DNA from: Gammaproteobacteria bacterium | GTDB taxonomy: Bacteria > Pseudomonadota > Gammaproteobacteria > Pseudomonadales > Azotimanducaceae | Assembly: GCA_003248125.1 (NCBI GenBank) | Contig: QJXZ01000060.1 | Span: 1 to 40,476 of the forward strand | DNA: 40,476 nt | Reading direction: 5' to 3' | In this document: positions 21,761 through 29,773 of the stretch, in pieces | Position numbering within the stretch: position 1 is the stretch's first letter | Layout of the letters: every line of letters begins with the position of its first letter | The notes under the pieces: generated by a model | What the model was told of the DNA's origin: nothing | Seen by the model: only the letters and a program-made list of their open reading frames with translations | Databases searched by the model: none | Made by a program: the position numbers and the translations under genes

Positions 21761-22879
21761 TCAAGCCGCGTTCTTCTGTTCGACGGCGGTGATCAGCTTG
21801 TCTTGCCACGTACCTTCGGAGCCCAAGTTGACCGACAACAACTTCGACCGGCGGTAGTGGAATTGGCAGTCGAACTCCCATGTGAAGCCCATGCCACCGT
21901 GGGTTTGGATGTTTTCCTTCGACGCGTAGTAGTAAGCCTGGGTGGCGCCGACACGCGCGGTGGCAGCCGCAACTGGTAGATCCGCCGCATCGGCATTCAG
22001 CGCCCATGCACCGTAGTAGCAGTTTGAACGGGCCAGCGTGTTCTTGATGTAGGCGTGCGCCAGCTTGTGCTTGATCGCCTGATACGATGCGATCGGCCGC
22101 CCGAACGCATAGCGGCCGAGGGCGTACTCCTTGGCCTGCTCGAGTGCCGCTTGCGCGCCCCCCACCTGCTCCCAGGCGAACAGGATCGCCGCACGGTCGA
22201 GCAGCTTCTGGGTCAGCGCCCAACCTTCGCCTTCCGCACCCAGGGGTTCGCAGTCGGCGCTGCGGAACTTCACCGATGCATGCGACCGCGACGGATCCAA
22301 TGTAGAGATCACATCGCACTTGACGTTGCGTTGATCGAGATCGACGAGTTGCCAACTGGCCTTGTCGCCGGCTCGCGTTTTGGTCACCACTACCGCCACG
22401 TTGGCGACGTCGCCGTCGGCAACGGGTACCTTGGTGCCACGCACGCGACCTTTGGCGAGGCTCGTCTTCAATGACTTCGGCGAGGGCCGCCCCGGTCCTT
22501 CGGCAAGCGCAAAAGTACCGATCGCTTCGCCGGTGGCGAGCTTCGGCAACCACTTCTCTTTCTGCGCGCGCGTACCGGCCATGAGAATCGCCTCGGTGGC
22601 AAGATAGACCGACGACGAAAACGGAATCGGTGCAACCGCACGGCCGAGCTCCTCGGCAATCACGCAGAGCTCCAGGTAGCCGAGCCCCAAGCCGCCGTAC
22701 TCCTCGGGAATGGTGGTGGCGGTCCAACCGAGCTCCGCGACTTTGCGCCATAGTTCCTTGTCGAAGGGCGCCTTGCCCTCGAGTACCTTGCGCACCGCGC
22801 TTGGCGGGCAGTGCTCCGCCAAGAAGCCCTGGGCCTGCTCGCGGAGCAGGTTCTGGTCTTCCGAAAATTCGAAATTCAT
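21761..22879 (-). CDS. Acyl-CoA dehydrogenase (diverged partner subunit)
   Basis: A 372-residue acyl-CoA dehydrogenase-fold protein: EFSEDQNLLREQAQGFLAEH start, EYGGLGLGYLELCVIAEELG, and THGGMGFTWEFDCQFHYRR near the end. But the usual [TS]EP.AGSD flavin/substrate motif is replaced by LAEGPGRPSPKSL, and the middle beta domain is short. This pattern, a diverged subunit next to a canonical one, is known from alpha2-beta2 dehydrogenases of steroid side-chain breakdown (ChsE1/ChsE2 type). It is the first gene of the operon, divergent from nadE. Substrate class is inference. Confidence 0.9.
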   Translation of the reverse strand: MNFEFSEDQNLLREQAQGFLAEHCPPSAVRKVLEGKAPFDKELWRKVAELGWTATTIPEEYGGLGLGYLELCVIAEELGRAVAPIPFSSSVYLATEAILMAGTRAQKEKWLPKLATGEAIGTFALAEGPGRPSPKSLKTSLAKGRVRGTKVPVADGDVANVAVVVTKTRAGDKASWQLVDLDQRNVKCDVISTLDPSRSHASVKFRSADCEPLGAEGEGWALTQKLLDRAAILFAWEQVGGAQAALEQAKEYALGRYAFGRPIASYQAIKHKLAHAYIKNTLARSNCYYGAWALNADAADLPVAAATARVGATQAYYYASKENIQTHGGMGFTWEFDCQFHYRRSKLLSVNLGSEGTWQDKLITAVEQKNAA

Positions 22880-22979
22880 GCGTCCTTGTCCCCTAAGTCA
22901 GTCGCATTACGATTGTCCACGGATTGCGCGGGCCTGCAAACAGCGCGGGAGTGGGGGTGGCCGGGTACACTTGTCCACC

Positions 22980-24914
22980 ATGGGATACGAAGCGTTCGGT
23001 TTCATTCGCGCGGCAGCGCTGATACCACCGGTGGCGATCGCCGATCCGGCGGTCAATGCCGAGCGCATCGCGGCCGGATTCACCGCTGCGGCGGCCGATG
23101 GCGCAGGCATCGTGCTCTGTCCCGAGCTCGCCGTCACCGGCTACAGCTGCGAGGACTTGTTCTACTCGCGCGCGCTCGCCACCGCCAATCGGCAGGCGCT
23201 CGCGCACCTCGTGCGGACCAGCGCCGGCGTCGATGCCGCTTTGGTGGTCGGTGCGCCGTGGTGGCTCGCCGACGGCCGTCTGTTCAACTGCGCATTCGTG
23301 ATCGCCGGCGGCCAGCTGCGAGGCGCCGTGCCGAAGACGGCACACCCGAACCACGGCGAGTACTACGACAAGCGCTGGTTCGTGTCGGGAGAAGGGGTCG
23401 ACGTCGAAGTCGTCGATGACGTGCTGGGGCCGTTCCGTCTCAGCCGCGAGCAGTTGTTCGGCATCGGCAACGCGCGGTTCGGCATCGAGATCTGCGAGGA
23501 CTTGTGGATGGTCGAGCCGACCGGCGCTCGCCATGCGCTCGCCGGCGCCGATATCATCGTCAACCCTTCCGCGAGCAACGAATTGATCGGCAAGGCGGAC
23601 TATCGCGCGAGCCTCGTGCGTATGGCTTCGGCGAGCCGCATCGCCGGCTACTTGTACGCCTCGGCTGGGCCGACGGAGTCCACCAAGGACGTCGTGTTCG
23701 GCGGCCATGCCATCGCCGCCGAGGACGGTGTGTTGCTCGCCGAGAGCGAGCGATTCCGCCTCGATGGCACCACGCTCGCGGTCGAATTCGACATCGAGCG
23801 GCTGCGCCGCGACCGGGCCCGCAACGCCACGTTCGCCAACGCGCCACGGCCGGGCGGCTACGTCGCGGTGGACACGGGTATTCGACCTGTGACGCTCAAC
23901 CGTCTTGCGCGCCGTTATCCAAGACATCCGTTCGTACCCGACGATGAACTCGAAGTCGACGCCCGCGCGCAAGAGATCCTTACCATCCAGGCGACGGGGC
24001 TTGCCCGCCGCATCGTGGCGGCCAGCGCCAAGCACCTCGTACTCGGCATCTCGGGCGGCCTCGACTCGACCCTCGCATTCCTGGTGTCCCTCGATGCGCT
24101 CACCGCGCTCGGGCGCGAGGCTTCGGCGCTGCATGCCCTCACCATGCCGGGGCCAGGCACATCGAAGCAGACCCTCGCATCGGCGCGCGCACTCGCGGCA
24201 GCGGGTCGTGCCACGCTCGAGGAGATCGCCATCGATGCCGCGGTGGCCCAGCACCTCCAAGATCTCGGCCACGAAGGCAACGCCGATGTCACGTACGAGA
24301 ACGCCCAGGCCCGCGAGCGCACACAACTCTTGTTCAACTATGCCAACAAGGTAGGCGGCATCGTCGTCGGCACCGGCGATCTGTCGGAACTGGCACTCGG
24401 CTGGTGCACGTTCAATGGCGACCACATGTCGAGTTACAACGTCAACGCGAGCGTGCCGAAGACGCTGATCGCGTATCTCGTGCGGTGGTATGCACGGCAC
24501 CGAGCGAGCGAGAAGCTCGCCGCCGTGCTCGAGCGCGTGTTGGCCACGCCGATCTCGCCTGAACTACTGCCGCCCGCCGCTGACGGCTCAATCGCACAGA
24601 CCACGGAAGCCATTCTCGGCCCCTATGCACTGCACGACTTCTTTCTGTTCCATCACGTCCGCTATGGCGAGGCACCGGAGAAGATCTACGCGCTCGCGCG
24701 GGCTAGTTTCGAAGGCGACTACGACGGTGCCGCAATCAAGCGCTGGCTCAAGGTGTTTTTCACGCGTTTCTATAGCCAGCAATTCAAACGCACGACGCTG
24801 CCGCCTGGACCCAAGGTGGGCACGGTGAGTCTGTCACCGCGCGGTGACTGGCGCATGCCCGATGAAGCGCGCGCCGACGCGCTGCTCGCCACGATCGATC
24901 GCATCACCGACTAA
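22980..24914 (+). CDS. nadE: Glutamine-dependent NAD(+) synthetase
   Basis: A 644-residue two-domain enzyme that makes NAD from deamido-NAD, ATP and glutamine. The N-terminal nitrilase-type glutaminase has Glu49 (CPELAVTGYSCEDLF), Lys119 (PKTAHPNHGEYYDKRWF) and Cys172 (GIEICEDLW). The C-terminal synthetase has the ATP PP-loop SGGLDST at 358-364, plus GTGDLSELALGWCT and the long C-terminal tail of the longer NadE class (FYSQQFKRTTLPPGPKVG). ATG 22980 is chosen because the strand IRAAALIPPVAIADP follows; the frame upstream has no support. It is divergent from the acyl-CoA dehydrogenase operon. Confidence 0.95.
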   Translation: MGYEAFGFIRAAALIPPVAIADPAVNAERIAAGFTAAAADGAGIVLCPELAVTGYSCEDLFYSRALATANRQALAHLVRTSAGVDAALVVGAPWWLADGRLFNCAFVIAGGQLRGAVPKTAHPNHGEYYDKRWFVSGEGVDVEVVDDVLGPFRLSREQLFGIGNARFGIEICEDLWMVEPTGARHALAGADIIVNPSASNELIGKADYRASLVRMASASRIAGYLYASAGPTESTKDVVFGGHAIAAEDGVLLAESERFRLDGTTLAVEFDIERLRRDRARNATFANAPRPGGYVAVDTGIRPVTLNRLARRYPRHPFVPDDELEVDARAQEILTIQATGLARRIVAASAKHLVLGISGGLDSTLAFLVSLDALTALGREASALHALTMPGPGTSKQTLASARALAAAGRATLEEIAIDAAVAQHLQDLGHEGNADVTYENAQARERTQLLFNYANKVGGIVVGTGDLSELALGWCTFNGDHMSSYNVNASVPKTLIAYLVRWYARHRASEKLAAVLERVLATPISPELLPPAADGSIAQTTEAILGPYALHDFFLFHHVRYGEAPEKIYALARASFEGDYDGAAIKRWLKVFFTRFYSQQFKRTTLPPGPKVGTVSLSPRGDWRMPDEARADALLATIDRITD

Positions 24915-24924
24915 CGGACTCCCT

Positions 24925-25833
24925 ATGGCGCGACTCATTCTCACGCTTCTCGCTTGCTCGCTCGGGGCCGCGGTCGATGCAGACACCGTGCAATGCGGCA
25001 AAGAAGGTGTGTGGGTTCAGATTCTCGGCTCGGGCGGTTCCGAACTCGACGATCAGCGCGGTGCGGCGAGCTACGTGCTCTGGGTCGACAATCACGCGCG
25101 GCTATTGATCGATCCCGGCCCCGGTGCTGCGCTCCTCTTCGAGCAAGCGGGCGGCCGCTTCGCCGATCTCGATGCGATCGCCTTGAGCCAAGTGACGGCC
25201 GACCACGCGGCCGATCTGGTGGGTCTCGTCAGCGGCGGCGTGGATGGCGAACGCGACCGGCCATTGCCGTTGCTCGGCCCCGACGGCAACGACGCGACAC
25301 CGTCGATGCGCACCCTGGTCGAGCGATTGTTCGGTGCGCAAGGCGCATTTCCGGACCTCGAGCCGTACTTGACGTTTCGCGCCGGCTTCAAGATATCGCC
25401 GACGAACGTACCGTCGACCGGGTCGCGGCGCTGGGCGCGGTTCGGGTCCGAGAACGTCAGGCTGGCCGCTATTCCGGTACACCACGGCAGCACACCGGCC
25501 GTCGCCTGGCGCGCGACCGCCGGTGCGCAATCGGTGACCTTCGGCGGCGACTTCAACAACGATGGCAACCTGATGCAGACGTTCGCGAAAGGCAGCGATG
25601 CGTTGGTGGTGTCGCACGCGATCACCGAGGGTACGCGCGGCGATCTGCGCGATCGTTATGCCACGCCTTCGCAACTCGGCCGCATTGCAACCGATGCGGG
25701 GGTCCGCATGCTGATCCTCGGTCACCGCATGAATCGTACACGCGGCCTGGAGAGCCAGACCGAGGCGAAGATCCGCGAAAGCTACGACGGGCCTTTGATC
25801 TTCGCCAACGATCTGGAATGCTGGGGGCTCTAA
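24925..25833 (+). CDS. Secreted metallo-beta-lactamase-fold protein with incomplete metal site
   Basis: A 302-residue protein with signal peptide (ARLILTLLACSLGAAVDA). The MBL fold starts VQILGSGGSE and LLIDPGPGAALLF. The HxHxDH motif reads QVTADH (residues 89-94): both first histidines are lost, while Asp93 and His94 remain. Later ligands look kept (VHHGSTPA, FGGDFNNDGN, VSHAITEG, LGHRMNRT). So one of two zinc sites is missing ligands. It may bind a single metal or act as a binding protein. ATG 24925 lies 10 bases after nadE. Confidence 0.8.
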   Translation: MARLILTLLACSLGAAVDADTVQCGKEGVWVQILGSGGSELDDQRGAASYVLWVDNHARLLIDPGPGAALLFEQAGGRFADLDAIALSQVTADHAADLVGLVSGGVDGERDRPLPLLGPDGNDATPSMRTLVERLFGAQGAFPDLEPYLTFRAGFKISPTNVPSTGSRRWARFGSENVRLAAIPVHHGSTPAVAWRATAGAQSVTFGGDFNNDGNLMQTFAKGSDALVVSHAITEGTRGDLRDRYATPSQLGRIATDAGVRMLILGHRMNRTRGLESQTEAKIRESYDGPLIFANDLECWGL

Positions 25834-25854
25834 TGAACGACCATGGAGAAGACG

Positions 25855-25971
25855 TTGGGTAAAGGTGATCAACGCTCGCGCCGCGGCAAAATCTTTCGCG
25901 GCACATTCGGCGCCACTCGGCCGAAGCACACCAACAAGCGCAAAGCCAGGGGCGGCAAGAAGAAGACCTGA
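25855..25971 (+). CDS. 30S ribosomal protein bTHX family
   Basis: A very short gene (38 residues from TTG 25855) reading GKGDQRSRRGKIFRGTFG, then ATRPKHTNKRKARGGKKKT. The GKGD...RRGKIxRGTxG core with a Lys/Arg-rich tail is the hallmark of the small ribosomal protein THX, which lies in the head of the 30S subunit. TTG 25855 is preferred since GGAGA lies 6 bases before it and THX proteins begin MGKGD; ATG 25843 would add four residues (42 in all). It lies 9-21 bases after the MBL gene and 24 bases before a kinase gene. Confidence 0.82.
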   Translation: MGKGDQRSRRGKIFRGTFGATRPKHTNKRKARGGKKKT

Positions 25972-25995
25972 TGTAGCGTCACAACGGTTGGTCGC

Positions 25996-26781
25996 GTGCG
26001 CGTCCTAATCGCCGGATCCATCGCCCGAGATACCAACTTCCTCGACGACGACGTGCGCTCGGATTGGGGCGGCACCGTCGTCTACGCCGCACGCGCCTAC
26101 CGGGCGCTCGACATCGAGGTGCGCGTGCTGACGTCGGCGGCCGAACCGATCGACGCCGCCTTCCCGGCAAGTGTCGAAGTCGTTGCCTTGCCGAGTCCCG
26201 TCACGACGCGGTTCGAAAATCACTATCACAGCGATGGCAAGCGCACACAGCGAGCGCCGACGCTGGCAGCACCGCTGCCGTTCGATGCAGCGCTAGTGAG
26301 CGGTGTCGACTGGGTTCATCTCGGCCCGCTGCATCCGCACGATCTAGTCGACGACTGGTACTCGATCTCCGGCAATCGGTGTGGTCTCGACGTGCAAGGC
26401 CTCACCCGCCACGTGGTCAACGGCGAGGTCATCGCCGACCCGCGACCGGACGCGGCGACGATCGCGGCGCGCATGTGCTGGCTAAAGGCTTCGATTCGCG
26501 AGTGGACCCTGCTCCATGCACCGGCCGTACCCGGTGAAGTGTTGATCACACGCGGCATCGAAGGCGGCGTGCTCGAGTGCGATGCAGGTTCATCGACGTG
26601 GCGTGCCGACCCGCCGGTTGACGACTGCGATCCGACGGGCGCAGGCGACGTGTTCTTCGCCGCCTACTTGAGTCGCCGCAACGGTGGCGCCACAGCCGCG
26701 GATGCTGCCCGCGATGCGGCGAAGTTCACGAGTGCGTTTCTTCGGCGTCGCCGCGGCCAAGATCGCCGGCCCGATCTCTGA
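25996..26781 (+). CDS. PfkB/ribokinase-family sugar kinase
   Basis: A 261-residue protein. The N-terminus VLIAGSIARDTNF and GGTVVYAARAYRALDIEV form the PfkB start with the GG substrate turn; EVLITRGIEGGVL is the typical late strand; DPTGAGDVFFAAYL (residues 212-225) is the PfkB signature 2 with catalytic Asp218 and the anion hole GAGD. It is shorter than ribokinase (about 300), lacking part of the lid. The sugar or nucleoside substrate is unknown. GTG 25996 is the start. Its 3' end overlaps the convergent CDP-alcohol transferase by 56 bases. Confidence 0.87.
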   Translation: MRVLIAGSIARDTNFLDDDVRSDWGGTVVYAARAYRALDIEVRVLTSAAEPIDAAFPASVEVVALPSPVTTRFENHYHSDGKRTQRAPTLAAPLPFDAALVSGVDWVHLGPLHPHDLVDDWYSISGNRCGLDVQGLTRHVVNGEVIADPRPDAATIAARMCWLKASIREWTLLHAPAVPGEVLITRGIEGGVLECDAGSSTWRADPPVDDCDPTGAGDVFFAAYLSRRNGGATAADAARDAAKFTSAFLRRRRGQDRRPDL

Positions 26782-27388
26782 AGGCCCGGTGCACGATGTA
26801 GACTCGCTGCGCGGCCGTGGCACAGGTGGCGATCGCGAGCAACCAGATCATGAACATCGGCACTTGCACGAACAGAAAGAAGCAAAAGATGAATACCCGC
26901 TCCGTACGGCTCACCCAACCATCGCTGCAGACGATGCCGAAATTCTCTGCGCGCGCTCTGACATAGCTGGTGAGATTGCCGCCGAGCAGCGCGGTAACCG
27001 CCAAGGCCACACCGACAATTTCACCTTCGCTCGCGAACCACACCGCAATCGCAACAACGCCGGATGCCTCGCCGACTCGGTCGAGTGTCGAATCGAGAAA
27101 CGCTCCCCAGTCACTGACGGTTCCGGTGCGGCGCGCCAGCGCGCCATCGAGCGCATCGGCAATGCTGCCAGCCGCAAATACCCACGGTCCCAACCAGAAT
27201 CCGCCTTGGCTGATCATGTAGGCACCGACGAACGTCACCGCGAGGCCCGCAAGCGACACCTGAGTCGGTGTCACGCTGCGTTGCGCCAGCGTTTCGACCA
27301 GATCGTGCGTGACGTGCTCGAAACGTTCCTTGATCCAGACGATACGCGCTTCCACAATGCTTTCTCGGCAACAACACGAGTGACGCAT
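26726..27388 (-). CDS. CDP-alcohol phosphatidyltransferase family protein
   Basis: A 220-residue integral membrane enzyme with about five to six helices. The CDP-OH-P motif D-x2-D-G-x2-A-R-x8-G-x3-D-x3-D is perfect at residues 78-103 (DALDGALAR...GAFLDSTLD). Such enzymes move a phosphoalcohol from CDP-alcohol to another alcohol in phospholipid or inositol-lipid synthesis; the acceptor is not clear. The start is doubtful: ATG 27388 lies only 14 bases from the divergent neighbour's ATG and has no ribosome site, so GTG 27355 (residue 12) may be the real one. Confidence 0.9.
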   Translation of the reverse strand: MRHSCCCRESIVEARIVWIKERFEHVTHDLVETLAQRSVTPTQVSLAGLAVTFVGAYMISQGGFWLGPWVFAAGSIADALDGALARRTGTVSDWGAFLDSTLDRVGEASGVVAIAVWFASEGEIVGVALAVTALLGGNLTSYVRARAENFGIVCSDGWVSRTERVFIFCFFLFVQVPMFMIWLLAIATCATAAQRVYIVHRAFRDRAGDLGRGDAEETHS

Positions 27389-27402
27389 TCTGCGTTAACC
27401 CC

Positions 27403-28500
27403 ATGGCCGATCTCAACGCAGCGCTCGCGGCCATGCGACCGCTCCTCGATCCGGCGATCTACGTGTTCGCTACCGCGAATGCCTTGCCGAGCGACGTCGA
27501 TGCCTTTGCCGTGATTCGCGAGCCATCGGCAATGACGCTGGTGGTGCGAGAAGGCGAAGCCCGGCGGCTCGGGCTAGTTACCGAGTTCGTCTGTCGGCGC
27601 ATCGATCCAGGCGTCGACACGCCCCTCGATGGTGTCGGATTCCTTGCGCGGATTGCCGGAGCGCTCGCAGCGGCGGGCATCGCCCTCAATCCAGTTGCGG
27701 GCGCAAAGCGAGATCATCTGTTCGTGCCAAAGGAGCGCGCCGACGATGCGCTTGCGATCGTGACATGCGTTGCGCGCGAAGCGCGGCATAGGGCGGGCGA
27801 TGCATCGCTGTGGGAATTCGCGCCAGATGTCTGGCTCGCCGACGGCGAGACGGTACCCTTTTTCACGATGGCATATCCCACGCGCATGACCGTGGTGCGA
27901 TTGCCAACGAGTGAGCTGTGGGTGCACTCACCCATTCGCCATACCGAGGCGCTCGCCAAGGCGCTCGAAGCACTCGGGACCGTGAGCTACCTCGTCGCAC
28001 CCAACGCGCTGCATCATCTGTTCATGGCAGCGTGGGTGAAGGCGTATCCGAATGCGCGCTGCTTCACGGCGCCCGGCGTAGCTGCCAAGTTGCCGGACAT
28101 CACAACCGAGCCGCTCGACGATCGCACACCTTGGCGCGAGGTCATCGATCAGATCACGTTCGAGGGCAGCCCGCTCATGCAGGAGGTCGTGTTTCTGCAC
28201 AAGCCGTCGCGTACTTTGATCGTCACCGACCTAATCGAAAACTTCGATCCAAACACGCTGTCGTGGAAAGACCGGATGCTCGCTCGCATCGGAGGGGTGC
28301 TCGCGCCCCACGGTGGCACGCCGCGCGATTGGCGTTGGTCGTTCTTCGGCCGCGGCCTCGAGAAGGCTTCGGCGTGTGCGCGGACGATCCGCGATTGGGC
28401 ACCGGAACGGCTGGTGCTCGCTCATGGCGAACCCATCTACGGCGGCGCCGGCCCGTACATCGACCAAGCACTCGGCTACTTTCTACGCGAGCGCCCGTGA
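27403..28500 (+). CDS. Fusion: ACT-like (DUF2241-type) domain plus DUF4336 domain
   Basis: A 365-residue protein of two parts. Residues 1-125 are an ACT-like domain (IYVFATANALPSDVDAFAVI start; GVGFLARIAGALAAAGIALN; DHLFVPKERADDAL), as in small proteins annotated DUF2241/ACT_7. Residues 133-365 match DUF4336, a beta-lactamase-like fold (FAPDVWLADGETVPFFTMAY, TRMTVVRL, HSPI, VAPNALHHLFMAAW). ACT domains usually sense small molecules such as amino acids, so the fusion could tie a ligand to the second domain. Both domains normally occur alone. It overlaps DUF924 by GTGA. Confidence 0.78.
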   Translation: MADLNAALAAMRPLLDPAIYVFATANALPSDVDAFAVIREPSAMTLVVREGEARRLGLVTEFVCRRIDPGVDTPLDGVGFLARIAGALAAAGIALNPVAGAKRDHLFVPKERADDALAIVTCVAREARHRAGDASLWEFAPDVWLADGETVPFFTMAYPTRMTVVRLPTSELWVHSPIRHTEALAKALEALGTVSYLVAPNALHHLFMAAWVKAYPNARCFTAPGVAAKLPDITTEPLDDRTPWREVIDQITFEGSPLMQEVVFLHKPSRTLIVTDLIENFDPNTLSWKDRMLARIGGVLAPHGGTPRDWRWSFFGRGLEKASACARTIRDWAPERLVLAHGEPIYGGAGPYIDQALGYFLRERP

Positions 28501-29084
28501 TCGCTGCCGATGCGGTGCTGGAATTCTGGTTCGGCACACTCGAATCTGGGTTCGCGGCGCCGGGCCTACGCGACCGCTGGTTCGAGCAGTCGGATGCCTT
28601 CGATGCCGAGATCGCCACCCGTTTCGCAAGTGTCCTCGCAGACGCCGCAGCGGGCGCACTCGACGATTGGCGCGACAAGGCCCGCAGTGCGCTCGCGTTC
28701 GTCATCGTCACGGATCAGTTCTCGCGGCAGATTTTCCGCGGCTCTGCGGACGCATTCGCAACCGACACGCTGGCGCTCGCTACCGCGCGCGAAGGCATCC
28801 ACCGCGGGTTCGATCAGACCCTCGCATTCGACGAGCGTGCGTTCTTCTACCTACCGTTGGAACACTCCGAGTCGATTGAGGATCAAGACTTGTGCGTGCG
28901 ATTGTTCACGGCCCTGCGCGACGCGACACCGAAAGGCTTCCGTCACCTGACTGGTGATTATCTACGCCACGCCCACGCGCACCGCGACACCATCGCGAGG
29001 TTCGGCCGCTTTCCGTATCGCAACGATGCGCTCGGCCGCGCATCCACCGAGGAGGAACGGCAGTGGCTCGCAAGCCGGACCTGA
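28497..29084 (+). CDS. DUF924 family protein
   Basis: A 195-residue all-helical protein with the DUF924 pattern: ADAVLEFWFG at the start, RDRWFEQSDAFDAEI, FVIVTDQFSRQIFRGSADAFATD and FFYLPLEHSESIEDQD, FRHLTGDYLRHAHAHRDTI near the end. The family is TPR-like in fold and has no established function. The start is GTG 28497, overlapping the stop of the ACT/DUF4336 gene; its end overlaps the next gene by 22 bases. Confidence 0.87.
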   Translation: MIAADAVLEFWFGTLESGFAAPGLRDRWFEQSDAFDAEIATRFASVLADAAAGALDDWRDKARSALAFVIVTDQFSRQIFRGSADAFATDTLALATAREGIHRGFDQTLAFDERAFFYLPLEHSESIEDQDLCVRLFTALRDATPKGFRHLTGDYLRHAHAHRDTIARFGRFPYRNDALGRASTEEERQWLASRT

Positions 29085-29770
29085 TTGCGAGCGTACGGCG
29101 TCGCCTAGTTGCCGAGGGCAACTCGGCACGTGCCGAAGCGCAGCAGGCCTACATGAAGTCGAGCATGCCGTACGCCGGCGTCGCCGCACCCGGTGTCAAA
29201 GCAATCACACGCGACTGCATCGCTGCGCATCCATTACCGGATGCAACCGCGTGGCAGCAGCTCGTTCGCGCACTGTGGGAAGGCGCCAAATATCGAGAAG
29301 AGCGCTACGTCGCGATCGGCGTCGCACGCGCCAAACCGTATCGGCCGTTTAGAACGATGGAAGCGCTGCCGTTATATGAGCAGATGATCGTCGAAGGCGC
29401 TTGGTGGGACTTCGTCGACGACGTCGCGATCAATCTGGTCGGTGAGTTGCTCGCTCGGTCGCCGAAGCAGGTCGCGCCCATCATGCGCCGGTGGTCGCGC
29501 GCCGCCGATGTTTGGAAACGCCGCACCGCCATCATTTGCCAGCTGAAGGCGAAAGGCGCGACCGACCTCGATCTGTTGACCGATGCGATCGAACCGTCGC
29601 TCGGCGAGAAGGAATTCTTCCTGCGCAAAGCCATCGGGTGGGCGTTGCGCGAGTATTCCAAAACCGACGGCCGATGGGTAGAGCGCTACGTGGCAGCCAA
29701 AGGCGAATGCCTGTCACCCTTGAGCGCCCGCGAGGCGCTCAGGGTGATCGGTAAGCGCCGCGCAGGCTGA
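29063..29770 (+). CDS. AlkD-like DNA alkylation repair protein
   Basis: A 235-residue ALK/HEAT-repeat protein: YMKSSMPYAGVAAPGVKAITRDC at the start, AKYREERYVAIGVA, WWDFVDDVAINLVGELL and WKRRTAIICQLK, EKEFFLRKAIGWALREYSK. The WxxVD and RKAIGWALREY segments are diagnostic of the AlkD family of DNA glycosylases that remove cationic alkyl bases from DNA. GTG 29063 has GAGGAA about 6 bases upstream. A stable hairpin lies in its last 20 codons (see separate entry). It faces the Hsp20 gene, 3 bases apart at the stops. Confidence 0.9.
   Translation: MARKPDLIASVRRRLVAEGNSARAEAQQAYMKSSMPYAGVAAPGVKAITRDCIAAHPLPDATAWQQLVRALWEGAKYREERYVAIGVARAKPYRPFRTMEALPLYEQMIVEGAWWDFVDDVAINLVGELLARSPKQVAPIMRRWSRAADVWKRRTAIICQLKAKGATDLDLLTDAIEPSLGEKEFFLRKAIGWALREYSKTDGRWVERYVAAKGECLSPLSAREALRVIGKRRAG
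29714..29747. other. Hairpin near 3' end of the AlkD-like gene
   Basis: The bases TCACCCT-TGAGCGCC, then a 5-base loop, then GGCGCTCA-GGGTGA pair over 14 positions with one bulged base. It lies inside the coding region, 23 bases before the stop codon. It could weaken read-through toward the convergent Hsp20 gene or simply be a product of codon choice. No T-run follows. Confidence 0.5.
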
Positions 29771-29773
29771 ACG

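Noticed and set aside
20682-21857. Long plus-strand frame opposite the acyl-CoA dehydrogenase genes
   Set aside because: It shows only a shadow composition without motifs, while the minus-strand frames are full-length enzymes.
22893-24500. Long open frame on the minus strand opposite nadE (over 500 codons)
   Set aside because: It has no known domain, is Arg/His-rich, and lies entirely across a gene with complete catalytic motifs; such antisense frames are usual in GC-rich DNA.
24833-24848. 16-base perfect palindrome GTCACCGCGCGGTGAC inside nadE
   Set aside because: It lies in the coding sequence (Ser-Pro-Arg-Gly-Asp) with no neighbouring operator; in GC-rich DNA it can be chance.
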